From Serratia symbiotica (GTDB taxonomy: Bacteria > Pseudomonadota > Gammaproteobacteria > Enterobacterales > Enterobacteriaceae): a stretch of DNA of 64,000 bases. How positions within the stretch are numbered: position 1 is the first letter of the stretch; every line of letters starts with the position of its first letter. The translations under genes and the position numbers were made by a program. Under the pieces are notes generated by a model that was not told where the DNA came from, did no database searches, and saw nothing but the letters and a program-made list of their open reading frames with translations. Below, one piece after another: positions 53,226 through 63,169 of the stretch. Where the stretch lies: positions 142,282 through 206,281 of the forward strand of contig JAAKDF010000001.1 of NCBI GenBank assembly GCA_011754105.1, in the 5' to 3' direction.

Positions 53226-53370
53226 AGTAGAGCAGGCCACCTGATCTGTCTCCCAGACTGGCAGGCCAGGCCACTTTTTTAGTCATCTCTGGGCGTTTCT
53301 CGCGCCAAAGATAGTCTAGTTCTTGCTTGAGTTTACTGTAGACTTGGCAGGTTATCATTTCATTTTTCAT
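53226..53370 (-). pseudogene. greB: greB, transcript cleavage factor, 5' fragment
   Basis: Starts MKNEMITCQVYSKLKQELDY at 53370 and continues LWREKRPEMTKKVAWPASLG and DRS, matching the GreB coiled-coil N-terminus (family LVTREGYEKLKQELNYLWRE). It breaks after about 45 codons; the rest is missing. greB opposite ompR is the usual arrangement. Confidence 0.88.
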
Positions 53371-53630
53371 AGTAATTTATCTTTTCACATTCACTGCCAC
53401 AGGGTCAGTTAATGTGAAAAGATAACCGGATATTTTGTGCTGTTGCATTGTTTTATCAGCCTGCGCAGGCTTTAATAATCAGGAGTATCCTTAGCAATAG
53501 CGGTATAATGAGGTTTTTTGCTATTATTCCATCGTATTACCGGGAAAGGAGAGAGATGAAAAGGAGACACTATCTTAACAAAAAACAAGGAATTTAAGCG
53601 CATAACCCATCAAATTGAAGGTATTACTGC
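53371..53630. other. greB-cbpA spacer
   Basis: Contains an inverted repeat, CTTTTCACATT / AATGTGAAAAG (53383-53423), and an AT-rich promoter-like region before cbpA. No gene. Confidence 0.5.
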
Positions 53631-54569
53631 ATGGAATTTAAAGACTACTATGCGACGATGGGAGTCGATCCCACCGCCGACTTGAAAACCATAAAAACCG
53701 CCTACCGCCGACTGGCTCGTCAGTACCATCCTGATGTCAATAACGAGAAGGATGCTGAAAGCAAGTTCAAGGAACTAGCGGAAGCGTATGAGGAGCTGAA
53801 GGATGAAAAGCGCCGCGCTGAATACGATCAGTTCAGGCTGCACCGCAACGATCCTCGTTTCTCTGAGCAGACGCACGGCTATGCCGGGCAGAGAGAAGCG
53901 GGATATAGCGCTGGCGCACACGATTTTTCCGACTTCTTCGATAGCATGTTCGGTGGCAATGCCGCAAGAGGCCGACGCTCTGCCACACACGGTTTCTATG
54001 GGCAGGATCTTGAGATAGAAGTTCCGCTGTTTCTTGAAGAAACTCTCAACAGCCAAACCCGATCAATTTCTTATCAACTACCGATCGTGGATAAACTGGG
54101 TCGACAGGTGAGTGAAACCAGCAAAACGCTGAATGTGAAAATTCCAGCGGGCGTGGCTGATGGTGAACGTATTCGTCTCAAGGGTCAGGGAGTATCTGGC
54201 GTGGGAGGCGGACACAATGGCGACCTCTACCTGATCATTCGCTTCGCGCCGCATCCGTTGTTTGAGACTGAGGGTCACAACTTGCATATCGTGGTGCCGC
54301 TAGCACCATGGGAGGCCGCGCTGGGGACTAGCATTGAAGTGCCGACGCTGCAAGGTAAGATTGCGCTGACTATTCCCTCCGGCAGCCAAAGCGGCAAGCG
54401 GCTGCGGGTCAAAGGTAAGGGGCTATCTGGCAAGAAAGAAACCGGCGATCTGTACGTTGTTCTTAAGGTAGTGATGCCGCCGAAACCGGATGAAAAAATC
54501 AGCGCCCTATGGAGAGAGTTGTCTGAGCAGGTGGCGTTTGATGCCCGGACGGAATGGGAGGCAAAATGA
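53631..54569 (+). CDS. cbpA: cbpA, curved DNA-binding DnaJ-like co-chaperone
   Basis: J-domain protein that stimulates DnaK and binds curved DNA in stationary phase. The 312-residue product starts [20 protein letters not shown]. It has the J-domain HPD motif ([18 protein letters not shown]), a Gly/Phe-like linker ([13 protein letters not shown]) and two CTD beta-barrel domains ([40 protein letters not shown]). Length is close to E. coli (306). The stop overlaps the cbpM start. Intact. Confidence 0.95.
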   Translation: MEFKDYYATMGVDPTADLKTIKTAYRRLARQYHPDVNNEKDAESKFKELAEAYEELKDEKRRAEYDQFRLHRNDPRFSEQTHGYAGQREAGYSAGAHDFSDFFDSMFGGNAARGRRSATHGFYGQDLEIEVPLFLEETLNSQTRSISYQLPIVDKLGRQVSETSKTLNVKIPAGVADGERIRLKGQGVSGVGGGHNGDLYLIIRFAPHPLFETEGHNLHIVVPLAPWEAALGTSIEVPTLQGKIALTIPSGSQSGKRLRVKGKGLSGKKETGDLYVVLKVVMPPKPDEKISALWRELSEQVAFDARTEWEAK

Positions 54570-54880
54570 TGAGCAAAGAGATAACCTTTAGCCTGGTGGA
54601 ACTGTGCCAGACAGTGGATATTTCACAGGATGAACTGGTCGAGATTGTAGAGCTGGGGTTGATTGTGCCGTTGCAACCAGAACAAGTACATTGGGAGTTT
54701 GATTATCCGGCATTAAGACATCTAAAACGCGCACGACGTTTGCGTGCTGAGCTGGATCTGGACTGGCCGGGGATTGCCATAGCGCTCAAGCTGATTGAAA
54801 GGGTTGGCGAATTGCAGAAAGAGAACGGGAGATTGCATCGCCAACTTGCTCGTTTTTTACAAACGCCTGAAACAGGATAG
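54566..54880 (+). CDS. cbpM: cbpM, CbpA modulator
   Basis: A MerR-HTH-like small protein that binds the CbpA J domain and blocks both its DNA binding and co-chaperone activity. I place the start at ATG 54566 ([20 protein letters not shown], 104 residues; ATG 54569 is equally possible), overlapping the cbpA stop (ATGA). Conserved: [43 protein letters not shown]. Intact, translationally coupled to cbpA. Confidence 0.93.
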   Translation: MMSKEITFSLVELCQTVDISQDELVEIVELGLIVPLQPEQVHWEFDYPALRHLKRARRLRAELDLDWPGIAIALKLIERVGELQKENGRLHRQLARFLQTPETG

Positions 54881-55159
54881 CCATGCTATGCTCACCGAGC
54901 AATAGCTGCAGGTGGCGTTTTTATTCTTATTAGACAGCATAGCAATGCGACCCTCTAACGGAGGGATGCTCTATTTAGCTGATTAAGCGCCGGAATTTTG
55001 GTAAACCCAATGTAATAATTGATGAAAAGTATTGATAAATTCAGAAAAATATAATTTGTAACAATTCCGGCTTAAATATATACCTTTTAAAGTTATCCAT
55101 ACTGGCAGGGGTTTTTAACAATAGTCGACTTAGGCAATAAAGCCTTTAGGAGTAATAAC
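54881..55159. promoter_or_regulatory. ompR upstream region
   Basis: About 280 bases. A short CCCTC-TAACG-GAGGG hairpin (about 54952-54966) followed by TGCTCTATTT may terminate cbpAM. The AT-rich stretch beyond is the probable ompR promoter. The ribosome-binding site TAGGAG precedes the ompR ATG by about 8 bases. Confidence 0.5.
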
Positions 55160-55879
55160 ATGCAAGAAAATTATAAGATCCTAGTCGTCGACGACGATAT
55201 GCGACTGCGCGCGCTTTTAGAGCGTTATTTAACCGAACAGGGCTTTCAAGTACGTAGCGTTGCCAACGCAGAGCAAATGGATCGCTTGTTGACGCGTGAA
55301 TCCTTTCACCTGATGGTGCTGGATCTGATGCTGCAAGGCGAAGATGGTCTCTCCATCTGTCGCCGTTTGCGTAGCCAAAGTAACCCTATGCCGATTATTA
55401 TGGTGACTGCTAAAGGAGAAGAAGTTGACCGTATTGTTGGCTTGGAAATCGGTGCCGATGACTACATCCTAAAACCATTCAACCCACGTGAACTACTGGC
55501 TCGTATTCGTGCTGTGCTACGTCGACAGGCCAATGAGCTGCCAGGCGCACCTTCGCAAGAAGAAGCGGTGATTGACTTCGGCAGATTCAAACTAAACCTC
55601 GGCACCCGCGAAATGTTTCGTGAAGATCAACCCATGTCGCTAACCAGCGGCGAGTTTGCGGTGCTGAAAGCTTTGGTAAGTCACCCGCGCGAACCACTGT
55701 CACGAGACAAGCTGATGAACCTGGCACGTGGCCGTGAATATAGTGCGATGGAGCGTTCTATCGATGTACAAATTTCCCGCTTGCGCCGCATGATTGAGGA
55801 AGATCCTGCGCATCCACGCTATATCCAGACTGTCTGGGGGCTGGGCTACGTATTTGTTCCAGATGGCAGCAAGGCATGA
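55160..55879 (+). CDS. ompR: ompR, osmoregulatory response regulator
   Basis: Two-component DNA-binding regulator of porin genes. The 239-residue product starts MQENYKILVVDDDMRLRALL with the acidic pair and phospho-Asp in HLMVLDLMLQGEDG. It also has the conserved Thr/Lys region (MVTAKGEE, YILKPFNPRELLARIRAVL) and a winged-helix C-terminal domain ending VQISRLRRMIEED, YIQTVWGLGYVFVPDGSKA. Same length as E. coli OmpR. Intact, but the kinase gene envZ that overlaps its 3' end is truncated. Confidence 0.97.
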   Translation: MQENYKILVVDDDMRLRALLERYLTEQGFQVRSVANAEQMDRLLTRESFHLMVLDLMLQGEDGLSICRRLRSQSNPMPIIMVTAKGEEVDRIVGLEIGADDYILKPFNPRELLARIRAVLRRQANELPGAPSQEEAVIDFGRFKLNLGTREMFREDQPMSLTSGEFAVLKALVSHPREPLSRDKLMNLARGREYSAMERSIDVQISRLRRMIEEDPAHPRYIQTVWGLGYVFVPDGSKA

Positions 55880-56519
55880 GACGATTGCGCTTTTCACTGT
55901 GCAGTTCATTTGCCAGAACCCTGCCGTTAATCATTACCTTACTGATTGTCAGCCTGGTTATGCCTTATTTAGTGGTGCTGAACTTCGCCATCCTGCCTAG
56001 CCTGCAACAGTTCAACAAGGTATTGGCTTATGAAGTACGTATGCTGATGACAGATCGGCTATAACTGGAAGATGTAACCTTGCTGCCAGTGCCGCCAGCG
56101 TTCCGTCGTTAAATCTATCGCTAGCTAGGTATTTCCCTCTATACCAACTCGGCGGCTAAAGAAAATAGCCTTAGCTAGGCGGCAGCATTATCATTTCCTC
56201 AGCCAGCAGATAACGCATCAGCTTGGCGGGCCGAACGAGGTGAGGATAGAAGTGGACAAAAACTCTCCGGTAGTGTGGCCAAAAACCTGGCTACAGCCCG
56301 ATATCTGGATGCATATTTCGCTGACTGAAATACATCAGAGCAATTTCTCGCCACTTTTCCGCTATACCCTGGCGATTATACTGCTGTTGATAAGTGGCGC
56401 CTGGTTGTTTATCCGTATTCAAAACTGGCCGCTAGTGGAGCTGGAGCATGCTGCTTTGCAGGTGGTAAGAGGTATTACCCCGCCGCTGTTGCGTGAGTAC
56501 GGGTCCTCTGAGGTGCGTT
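55876..56519 (+). pseudogene. envZ: envZ, osmosensor histidine kinase, truncated by IS
   Basis: ATG overlaps the ompR stop (MRRLRFSLCSSFARTLPLII). A TAA follows TDRL at 56062. Later frames give VPPAFRR, GISLYTNSA, VRIEVDKNSPVVWPKTWLQP, LFRYTLAIILLLISGAWLFI and LREYGSSEVRSV. The sequence then runs into IS copy 8 at 56520. The H-box, dimerisation and kinase domains are absent. Confidence 0.93.
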
Positions 56520-57572
56520 CGGTGTTGAATAAATCGAATATTTGGCCGGCACGAAGATCAGATCACTCTCTTTCTATCAAAACAGATACATGGCGTGGTC
56601 CAGCAAAAGTTCAATATCACCAACTGGAAGGCTTACAACAACGCCCTTATCACTCGGGTTTCACTCACTTTCTGGGTATATGAAACGGCATTTTACGCCT
56701 AGTAATTAGAGGCAAAATCTTCGAAGCGTGGTCGCCAACAACATTATTCCAATATGGCAATTACTAGCGTCTTGATGATGAAACGGATTTTCGGCCTGAC
56801 ACTTCGCTCCATCCAGGTCTTCGTCGACTCCATTTTCACACTGATGAAAGTGCCGTTGAACTGCTAGGACTACACCTGCATCAGTAATCGGTCGAAGTCC
56901 CTCAGTGTCCCGTTTAAAAACCCAACTACGGATGAAATTACGCACCTGGTTGTCGACTCTACCGGGCTCAACATATTGAATGAAGGGCAGTGGAAGGTAA
57001 AAAAATACGATCAGTGGAAACGGCGGCTCTGACGAAAAATGCATTTAGCCGTAGATACAGAAACACATGAGGTCATCTGTGCTGACCTTTCCTTGAGCAA
57101 GGTCACTGATACGGAAGACTTCACAGGTCTCATCCGCTAGACGTACTGTAAAATCAAAGTCGCCTCGGCATATGGGGCTTACGATAGGCGAGTGTGTAAT
57201 GATGATTTAAGGCGCAAGAAGATCAGTGCGTTAATACCGCCAAGAAGCGGAGCCAGTTATTGGTCGGCAGACTATGCAGATCGAAATCAAGCGGCGGTGA
57301 ACCAGCGCCTTACCGGAGATAATACACGGAGGAAAAGTATGACAGGCTACCACCGACGTTCGATAGCCGAAATATCAATGTACAGAGTAAAACAGCTATT
57401 TGGTGGTCACTTGTTGCTGCGAGATTATGATGAGCAAGTTGCAGATACTATGGCCATGATCTGTGTATTAAATAAGATGACGCTGGCAGGTATGCCAGAA
57501 ACTATACGCGTTGCCTGAAAGATGCACATTCAGGGGACTCTTTATTCCAAATCCAATTTATTCAACAAAGCC
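56520..57572 (+). mobile_element. IS5/IS903-type element, copy 8 (longest, decayed)
   Basis: About 1053 bp from GGTGTTGAATAAATCGAA to CCAATTTATTCAACAAAGCC. It holds the full transposase path with stops: FKITNWK-equivalent, MMKRIFGLTLRSIQVFVDS, DSTGLNILNEGQWKVKKYDQ, HEVICADLSLSKVTDTED, RRKKISALIPPRSGASYWSA, GHLLLRDYDEQVADTMAMIC and KMTLAGMPETIRVA. The DDE-transposase path is that of IS903-group elements. Flanks are envZ (left) and msrC (right), so this is again a junction rather than a clean insertion. Confidence 0.93.
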
Positions 57573-57753
57573 TTGGTTTTTACCTGATGGATAGCAATCA
57601 GCTAGTGCTTGTCCAGTTTCAAGGCAAAATTGTTACGGGCGCATAGCGGTTAGCAAAGGTGTGGGCGGTACGGCCCTAGCGGAAAACCGCGTGCAACGGC
57701 TTGGTGATGTTCATGCGTTACCCGGTCTTATCGCCTGCGATGCGGCCAGTAAT
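57573..57753 (+). pseudogene. msrC: msrC (yebR), middle piece
   Basis: Plus strand pieces: LPDG, a stop, FQGKI, KGVGGTALAENRVQRLGDVH and ALPGLIACDAASN, which match MsrC GAF-domain residues around 57-107 (family GRGVCGTAVARNQVQR ... HIACDAASN). The catalytic Cys of GVCG is Gly here. It continues logically at 50636 on the opposite strand. The 5' end is cut by IS copy 8. Confidence 0.85.
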
Positions 57754-58378
57754 ATTATAGACACGGTCAGTCTGGACGATAAAACGCAGGTTGCCTATTT
57801 GATATTCTGGGAGACCACCTGCTACTTTATAGATATAGTTTTCGCCAAGGGACGCCACTTGTCTCTGCGCGATATCGCCGATTTGGAAGTAGGTATATGC
57901 AGCGCAGCAGGCGACTGATAGTCGCCGTGCGATTCCAGCTGGATTTTACATTTCACGCCTAACTTGAAGCGGGCAATCAGCGTAAAAGCGGGCGGCCACT
58001 GCTTATAGGTTTGTTCATTGGCTTTCAGCGTGAAGGTCAGCATAAAGCCGTTCTTGTCCTCATCCGTGGCCCGTCAGGTACAAGGGATGGTTGCAAACGG
58101 TTGTGATACTGATCAAACTAAGGCCAGCAGATTGGCATGCCGCCACGGATCGCTTTGCCTATTTTGAAAGTGATATTATAGCCGCTAAGCTAGATTATTG
58201 GCTTAGCACCACTGTGTTCCCAGGCCTAATAGTTGTGCGCCCTGTAGGGCAACAGCCATCCCGAACCTTGGGATTGGAAACGACTACTATACCCAATTTA
58301 TCGAGCTGGAGCTGGCTGATATTAAGTAGAGATTTGTGTGGTTACGGCGGGCAGGCTGAAAATTTTCTCGTTCATCAT
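57754..58378 (-). pseudogene. yeaD: yeaD, D-hexose-6-phosphate mutarotase, 5' and middle part
   Basis: Minus strand: MNEKIFSLP near 58375, a stop, QLDKLGIVVVSNPRF, ALQGAQLLG, then AIRGGMPICWP-like and LTFTLKANEQTYKQWPPAFT, LIARFKLGVKCKIQLESHGD, and after shifts IGDIAQ, GENYIYKVAGGLPEYQIGN, FIVQTDRVYN. These match YeaD residues ~1-190. It lies directly downstream of gapA, as in E. coli. The remainder is at 50641-50850. Confidence 0.88.
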
Positions 58379-58409
58379 TTGGCCTCTTGTTCGGCTAAAC
58401 AGCAGCGAA

Positions 58410-58433
58410 GATGGCGACATTAATGTCGCCATC
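58410..58433. terminator. hairpin between gapA and yeaD
   Basis: GATGGCGACATT / AATGTCGCCATC, a perfect stem followed by TTTTACC on the + strand. It lies 25 bases past the gapA stop. The T-run is on the + side, so its efficiency for gapA (minus strand) is uncertain. Confidence 0.55.
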
Positions 58434-58457
58434 TTTTACCTGCTTACCATCATGCTA

Positions 58458-59591
<1,134 letters not shown>

Positions 59592-59665
59592 TTACCATTT
59601 TGCGGGTCACCTAATGTACTATAATGGAGGCAAACTGAGAAATATAAACTCATCGTCTATAACTG

Positions 59666-59681
59666 TGTGATCAGGATCACA
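59666..59681. promoter_or_regulatory. CRP-like binding site upstream of gapA
   Basis: TGTGATCAGGATCACA matches the symmetric CRP consensus TGTGA-N6-TCACA exactly. In E. coli gapA has several promoters, including CRP/Cra-regulated ones. The distance here (~213 bp from the ATG) is compatible with an upstream promoter. Confidence 0.6.
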
Positions 59682-59809
59682 CATCAATATGGATTGACCT
59701 TTTTATGCTAATCAGTTAGGCAGAAAATTTCTGCATGAGTATTGATTTTTGTTACCTGGTGCGCCATAAAGCCCCGTCCTTCATGGCGAAGATATAAGGC
59801 TCTGTTTTC

Positions 59810-60112
59810 CGACTAACTGGGTGTTTGCTGCTGCTCAATGTATTGCCGTATTATCGATATCGGCGCCCCACTGCAACTACTTGCAAAATAACTCGGTGTC
59901 CACAGAATATTTTTGTAGTAATAGCGCTGGGCTATATCGTGGCAGTTACGGCGAAGCAGTCTGCTAGAGACGCCTTTAAGACTATTGACCAAGTTTGATA
60001 TTACTAGCTTTGGCGGGTAGTTATTCAACAAAGCCCTGCCTAGGATTAGATGACGCATCCCCCTGACAATATAGGCAGTACTGTGGCAAAGCAGACGTTC
60101 AGAATTACCCAC
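59810..60112 (-). mobile_element. IS200/IS605-type TnpA fragment
   Basis: The minus-strand frame contains PPKLVISNLVNSLKGVSSRL, then RRNCHDIAQRYYYKNILWTP and SYFASSCSGAPISIIRQYIE, QQQTPS. This is the C-terminal half of an IS200-type Y1 (HUH) transposase with the catalytic Tyr region QYIEQQ. The N-terminal HUH half is missing; the frame runs upstream into unrelated sequence. Just upstream of it, 60020-60034 (TTATTCAACAAAGCC) equals the terminal bases of the IS903-type copies, so two mobile elements meet here. Confidence 0.8.
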
Positions 60113-60430
60113 TGGAGCCTCTACAGTAAAGCTCCCATCAACCGAATTCTATCCCTTCTAGTTAGACAAAGAAGCTATTCAGGCAGGGCATGAGTCTGCA
60201 ATCCCTCATCACGGGGATGCCCACAGCGTTACAATGACCTTTCCATATTCTCCTTTAACAATGTCTCTCCACAACTGGTATACTCGCCGCCTTCTTCTCT
60301 ATCGTACTCATGCTTTTGCATTATTTCGGCGTTGTGCAATAATTCGTATATCAATGGGTGTATAACTAATTGCTGAAGATGGCAGAGCGAGTAAAATTTA
60401 ACTGATAAAAATCAGTGAGATATATACATT
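60113..60430. other. hpt upstream region
   Basis: About 320 bases, no gene. TCTCCACAACTGGTATACTC near 60265-60290 offers a possible promoter. An AT-rich leader leads to the hpt ATG. Confidence 0.4.
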
Positions 60431-60967
60431 ATGAAACATACTGTAGACATAATAATTTCCACGCAGGAAATTAGCACCCGTATTGTCGAACTTGGCCACA
60501 AAATCACTGAACATTACCGCGATAGTGATCGCGATATGGTGCTGGTCGGTCTGCTGCGTGGATCCTTCATGTTTATGGCTGATTTGTGCCGTTCTATAGC
60601 AGTGCCGCACGAAATCGATTTTATGACTGTCTCCAGCTATGGCAGCGGCATGTACACTACCCGCGATGTGATGATCCTCAAGGATCTGGATGAAGACATC
60701 CGTGGTAAAGATGTGTTGATCGTTGAAGATATCATTGATTCCGGTAATACACTGAATAAAGTACGTGAAATCCTGGCGTTACGCGCGCCGAAGTCACTGG
60801 CGATCTGCATCTTGTTGGATAAGCCTGATCGCCGTGAAGTAGACGTGCCGGTGGAGTACGTGGGTTTCTCGATTCCAGACGAATTCGTGGTTGGCTACGG
60901 TATCGACTACGCCCAACGTTACCGGCATCTGCCCTACATAGGCAAAGTCGTGTTGCTAGACGAGTAA
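60431..60967 (+). CDS. hpt: hpt, hypoxanthine phosphoribosyltransferase
   Basis: Purine salvage enzyme converting hypoxanthine plus PRPP to IMP. The 178-residue product has [16 protein letters not shown], the PRPP motif [17 protein letters not shown] and [20 protein letters not shown] near the C-terminus. Length equals the E. coli enzyme (178). Intact. With purF, purB and purC it keeps both de novo and salvage routes. Confidence 0.96.
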   Translation: MKHTVDIIISTQEISTRIVELGHKITEHYRDSDRDMVLVGLLRGSFMFMADLCRSIAVPHEIDFMTVSSYGSGMYTTRDVMILKDLDEDIRGKDVLIVEDIIDSGNTLNKVREILALRAPKSLAICILLDKPDRREVDVPVEYVGFSIPDEFVVGYGIDYAQRYRHLPYIGKVVLLDE

Positions 60968-61091
60968 TATGCTGTGGTGGCGGTATGCCACGCCGATGGT
61001 GGTATTATAAACCTTTATCCTGAGCCACAGGTATTTATTGATAGAGTGATATACTACGCACTGAAATTCATATCTTACAATAAAGATCGCC

Positions 61092-62540
61092 ATGAAGTTT
61101 ATCATTAAATTATTTCCGGAAATTACCATTAAGAGCCAATCCGTGCGTTTGCGCTTTATCAAGATCCTCTCGACCAATATTCGCAACATCCTAAAGCAGT
61201 ATGATGAAACGCTGGCGGTAGTCCGCCACTGGGATCATATTGAAGTTCGTGCCAAAGATGAAAAACAGCATCTAGTGATTGCTGACGCGCTGACACGCAT
61301 TCCTGGTATCCATCATATTTTGGCAGTGGAAGATCGTACCTATACCGATATTCACCACATCTTTGAACAGACGCTGGCCGCTTACCGTGAGCAGTTGGTA
61401 GGGAAAACCTTCTGTATGCGGGTTAAACGCCGAGGTAAGCAGAATTTCAACTCGCAGGATCTAGAGCGCTATGTTGGCGGTGGGTTAAACCAGCATATTG
61501 AAAGTGCTCGCGTGAATCTTTCCTGCCCACAGGTGACGGTGAATCTGGAAATTGAAGGCAACAAGCTGATGTTGGTTAAGGGGCGCAGTGAGGGCATCGG
61601 TGGTTATCCCGTTGGCACTCAGGAAGATGTGCTGTCGCTGATCTCCGGCGGCTTTGATTCAGGCGTGTCCAGCTATATGCTGATGCGTCGTGGATGCCGT
61701 GTGCATTTCTGTTTCTTCAACTTAGGCGGTACGGCGCATGAGATCGGCGTTAAGCAGGTAGCTCACTACCTGTGGAACCGCTTCGCCATCTCGCACAAGG
61801 TGCGTTTCGTTGCCATTGACTTTAAGCCAGTGGTGGGCGAAATACTGGAGAAGGTCGACGACGGCCAGATGGGTGTAGTGTTGAAGCGCATGATGGTGCG
61901 TGCTGCTTCACAGGTTGCCGAACGTTACGGGGTGCAGGCGCTGGTGACCGGTGAGGCGCTAGGTCAGGCATCAAGCCAGACACTGACCAACCTGCGTCTG
62001 ATCGACAATGCCTCGGATACGCTGATTTTACGGCCGCTGATTTCCCATGATAAAGAGCACATCATTAAAGTCGCGCGTGAGATAGGCACCGAAGATTTCG
62101 CCAAAACCATGCCTGAATATTGCGGCGTGATTTCGAAAAGCCCTACGGTAAAGGCCATCAAAGCAAAAATAGAGGAAGAGGAAAGCCACTTCGACTTCTC
62201 TATTCTCGATCGGGTGGTGAGCGAAGCGAAAAACGTCGATATCCGCACTATCGACGAGCAAGCGCAGGAGCAGGTTGCCGAAGTAGAGACCTTCGTAAAC
62301 TTTAGCGCGGATGATGTGATCATCGATATCCGTTCAAACGATGAGCAGGAAGATAAACCGCTACAATTGGCGCAAGTTGAAGTGAAACCCTTGCCGTTCT
62401 ATAAGCTCGGCAGCCAATTCTGCACTTTAGATCAGAGCAAAACTTACCTGCTTTATTGCGAGCGTGGTGTTATGAGCCGTCTGCAAGCGCTTTACCTGCT
62501 TGAGCAGGGCTATAGTAATGTGAAAGTTTATCGCCCCTAA
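61092..62540 (+). CDS. thiI: thiI, tRNA 4-thiouridine synthase / thiamine sulfur transferase
   Basis: Makes s4U8 in tRNA and supplies sulfur for the thiazole of thiamine. The 482-residue product starts [20 protein letters not shown], has an N-terminal ferredoxin-like/THUMP domain, the PP-loop [17 protein letters not shown], the partner Cys in [14 protein letters not shown], and a C-terminal rhodanese domain with the persulfide Cys in [17 protein letters not shown]. Same length as E. coli. Intact. Confidence 0.97.
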   Translation: MKFIIKLFPEITIKSQSVRLRFIKILSTNIRNILKQYDETLAVVRHWDHIEVRAKDEKQHLVIADALTRIPGIHHILAVEDRTYTDIHHIFEQTLAAYREQLVGKTFCMRVKRRGKQNFNSQDLERYVGGGLNQHIESARVNLSCPQVTVNLEIEGNKLMLVKGRSEGIGGYPVGTQEDVLSLISGGFDSGVSSYMLMRRGCRVHFCFFNLGGTAHEIGVKQVAHYLWNRFAISHKVRFVAIDFKPVVGEILEKVDDGQMGVVLKRMMVRAASQVAERYGVQALVTGEALGQASSQTLTNLRLIDNASDTLILRPLISHDKEHIIKVAREIGTEDFAKTMPEYCGVISKSPTVKAIKAKIEEEESHFDFSILDRVVSEAKNVDIRTIDEQAQEQVAEVETFVNFSADDVIIDIRSNDEQEDKPLQLAQVEVKPLPFYKLGSQFCTLDQSKTYLLYCERGVMSRLQALYLLEQGYSNVKVYRP

Positions 62541-62593
62541 TTCACTTTAATTATTTTGGGGATTTTATATTTTGCTAGCATAACAGAAAATTG

Positions 62594-63169
62594 CTAATCG
62601 CGGAAATCGTACATCCCCGGGATCAGTACCAGTTGCTCGGCGATATCATCCGATTTGGCTTTGCCAAGCAGCAAATCGATCAGTTGTAGCGCAAATTCTA
62701 TCGAAGTCCCCGCCCCTTTGTTGGTGAGCAAATTAACGCGCGCGTTATACACTACCCGTCGCCTCTAGCCATGTGTTCGCCGGGAGTTGCTCTTTTAAGC
62801 CGGGAAAGCAGGTTATATTGCCGATCGGGAATAGATCGTGGTGCTGCAATTACATAGCGGGAAGCGGCTCAAATAGTCGCCACGATGTTGCCCTGCACAG
62901 TTGTATCTGACGCACCTTTTCTACCAGCAGCGGGCTGTTACGGAAGCATTCAGCAACTTGCACCCCACCGGGGAGCAAGTTAGCATTAAAGGGCTGATCG
63001 GCGATCGATACCAGCGGCGCTTCGGCCAGCAATTTTACGTCGCGCGAGCAGACAATAGTTAGGTCGCCACCGCCACCGCCACCGCCACCTCCACCAACAA
63101 ATCGATTGTGGTGACGGCTTCTATTTCTTCACTACCCGGTGCCAGACAGAATAGTGCTGATACGCTCAT
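62594..63169 (-). pseudogene. yajL: yajL (thiJ), DJ-1-family protein deglycase/chaperone, broken
   Basis: Starts [20 protein letters not shown] at 63169 and TIDLLVE, then an expanded GGTGGC tract (63062-63098) replaces the next codons and shifts the frame. [54 protein letters not shown], [19 protein letters not shown] and a C-terminal LVLIPGMYDFRD are readable in other frames. The usual neighbour of thiI and panE. Confidence 0.92.
63062..63098 (-). repeat. GGTGGC microsatellite in yajL
   Basis: Four near-perfect GGTGGC hexamers (GCCACC on the + strand), plus flanking GGTGGA and GGCGAC, encode alternating Val-Ala in one frame and poly-Gly in another. The family sequence here is LLVRGGIKVTTAS, not repetitive. 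Confidence 0.85.
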
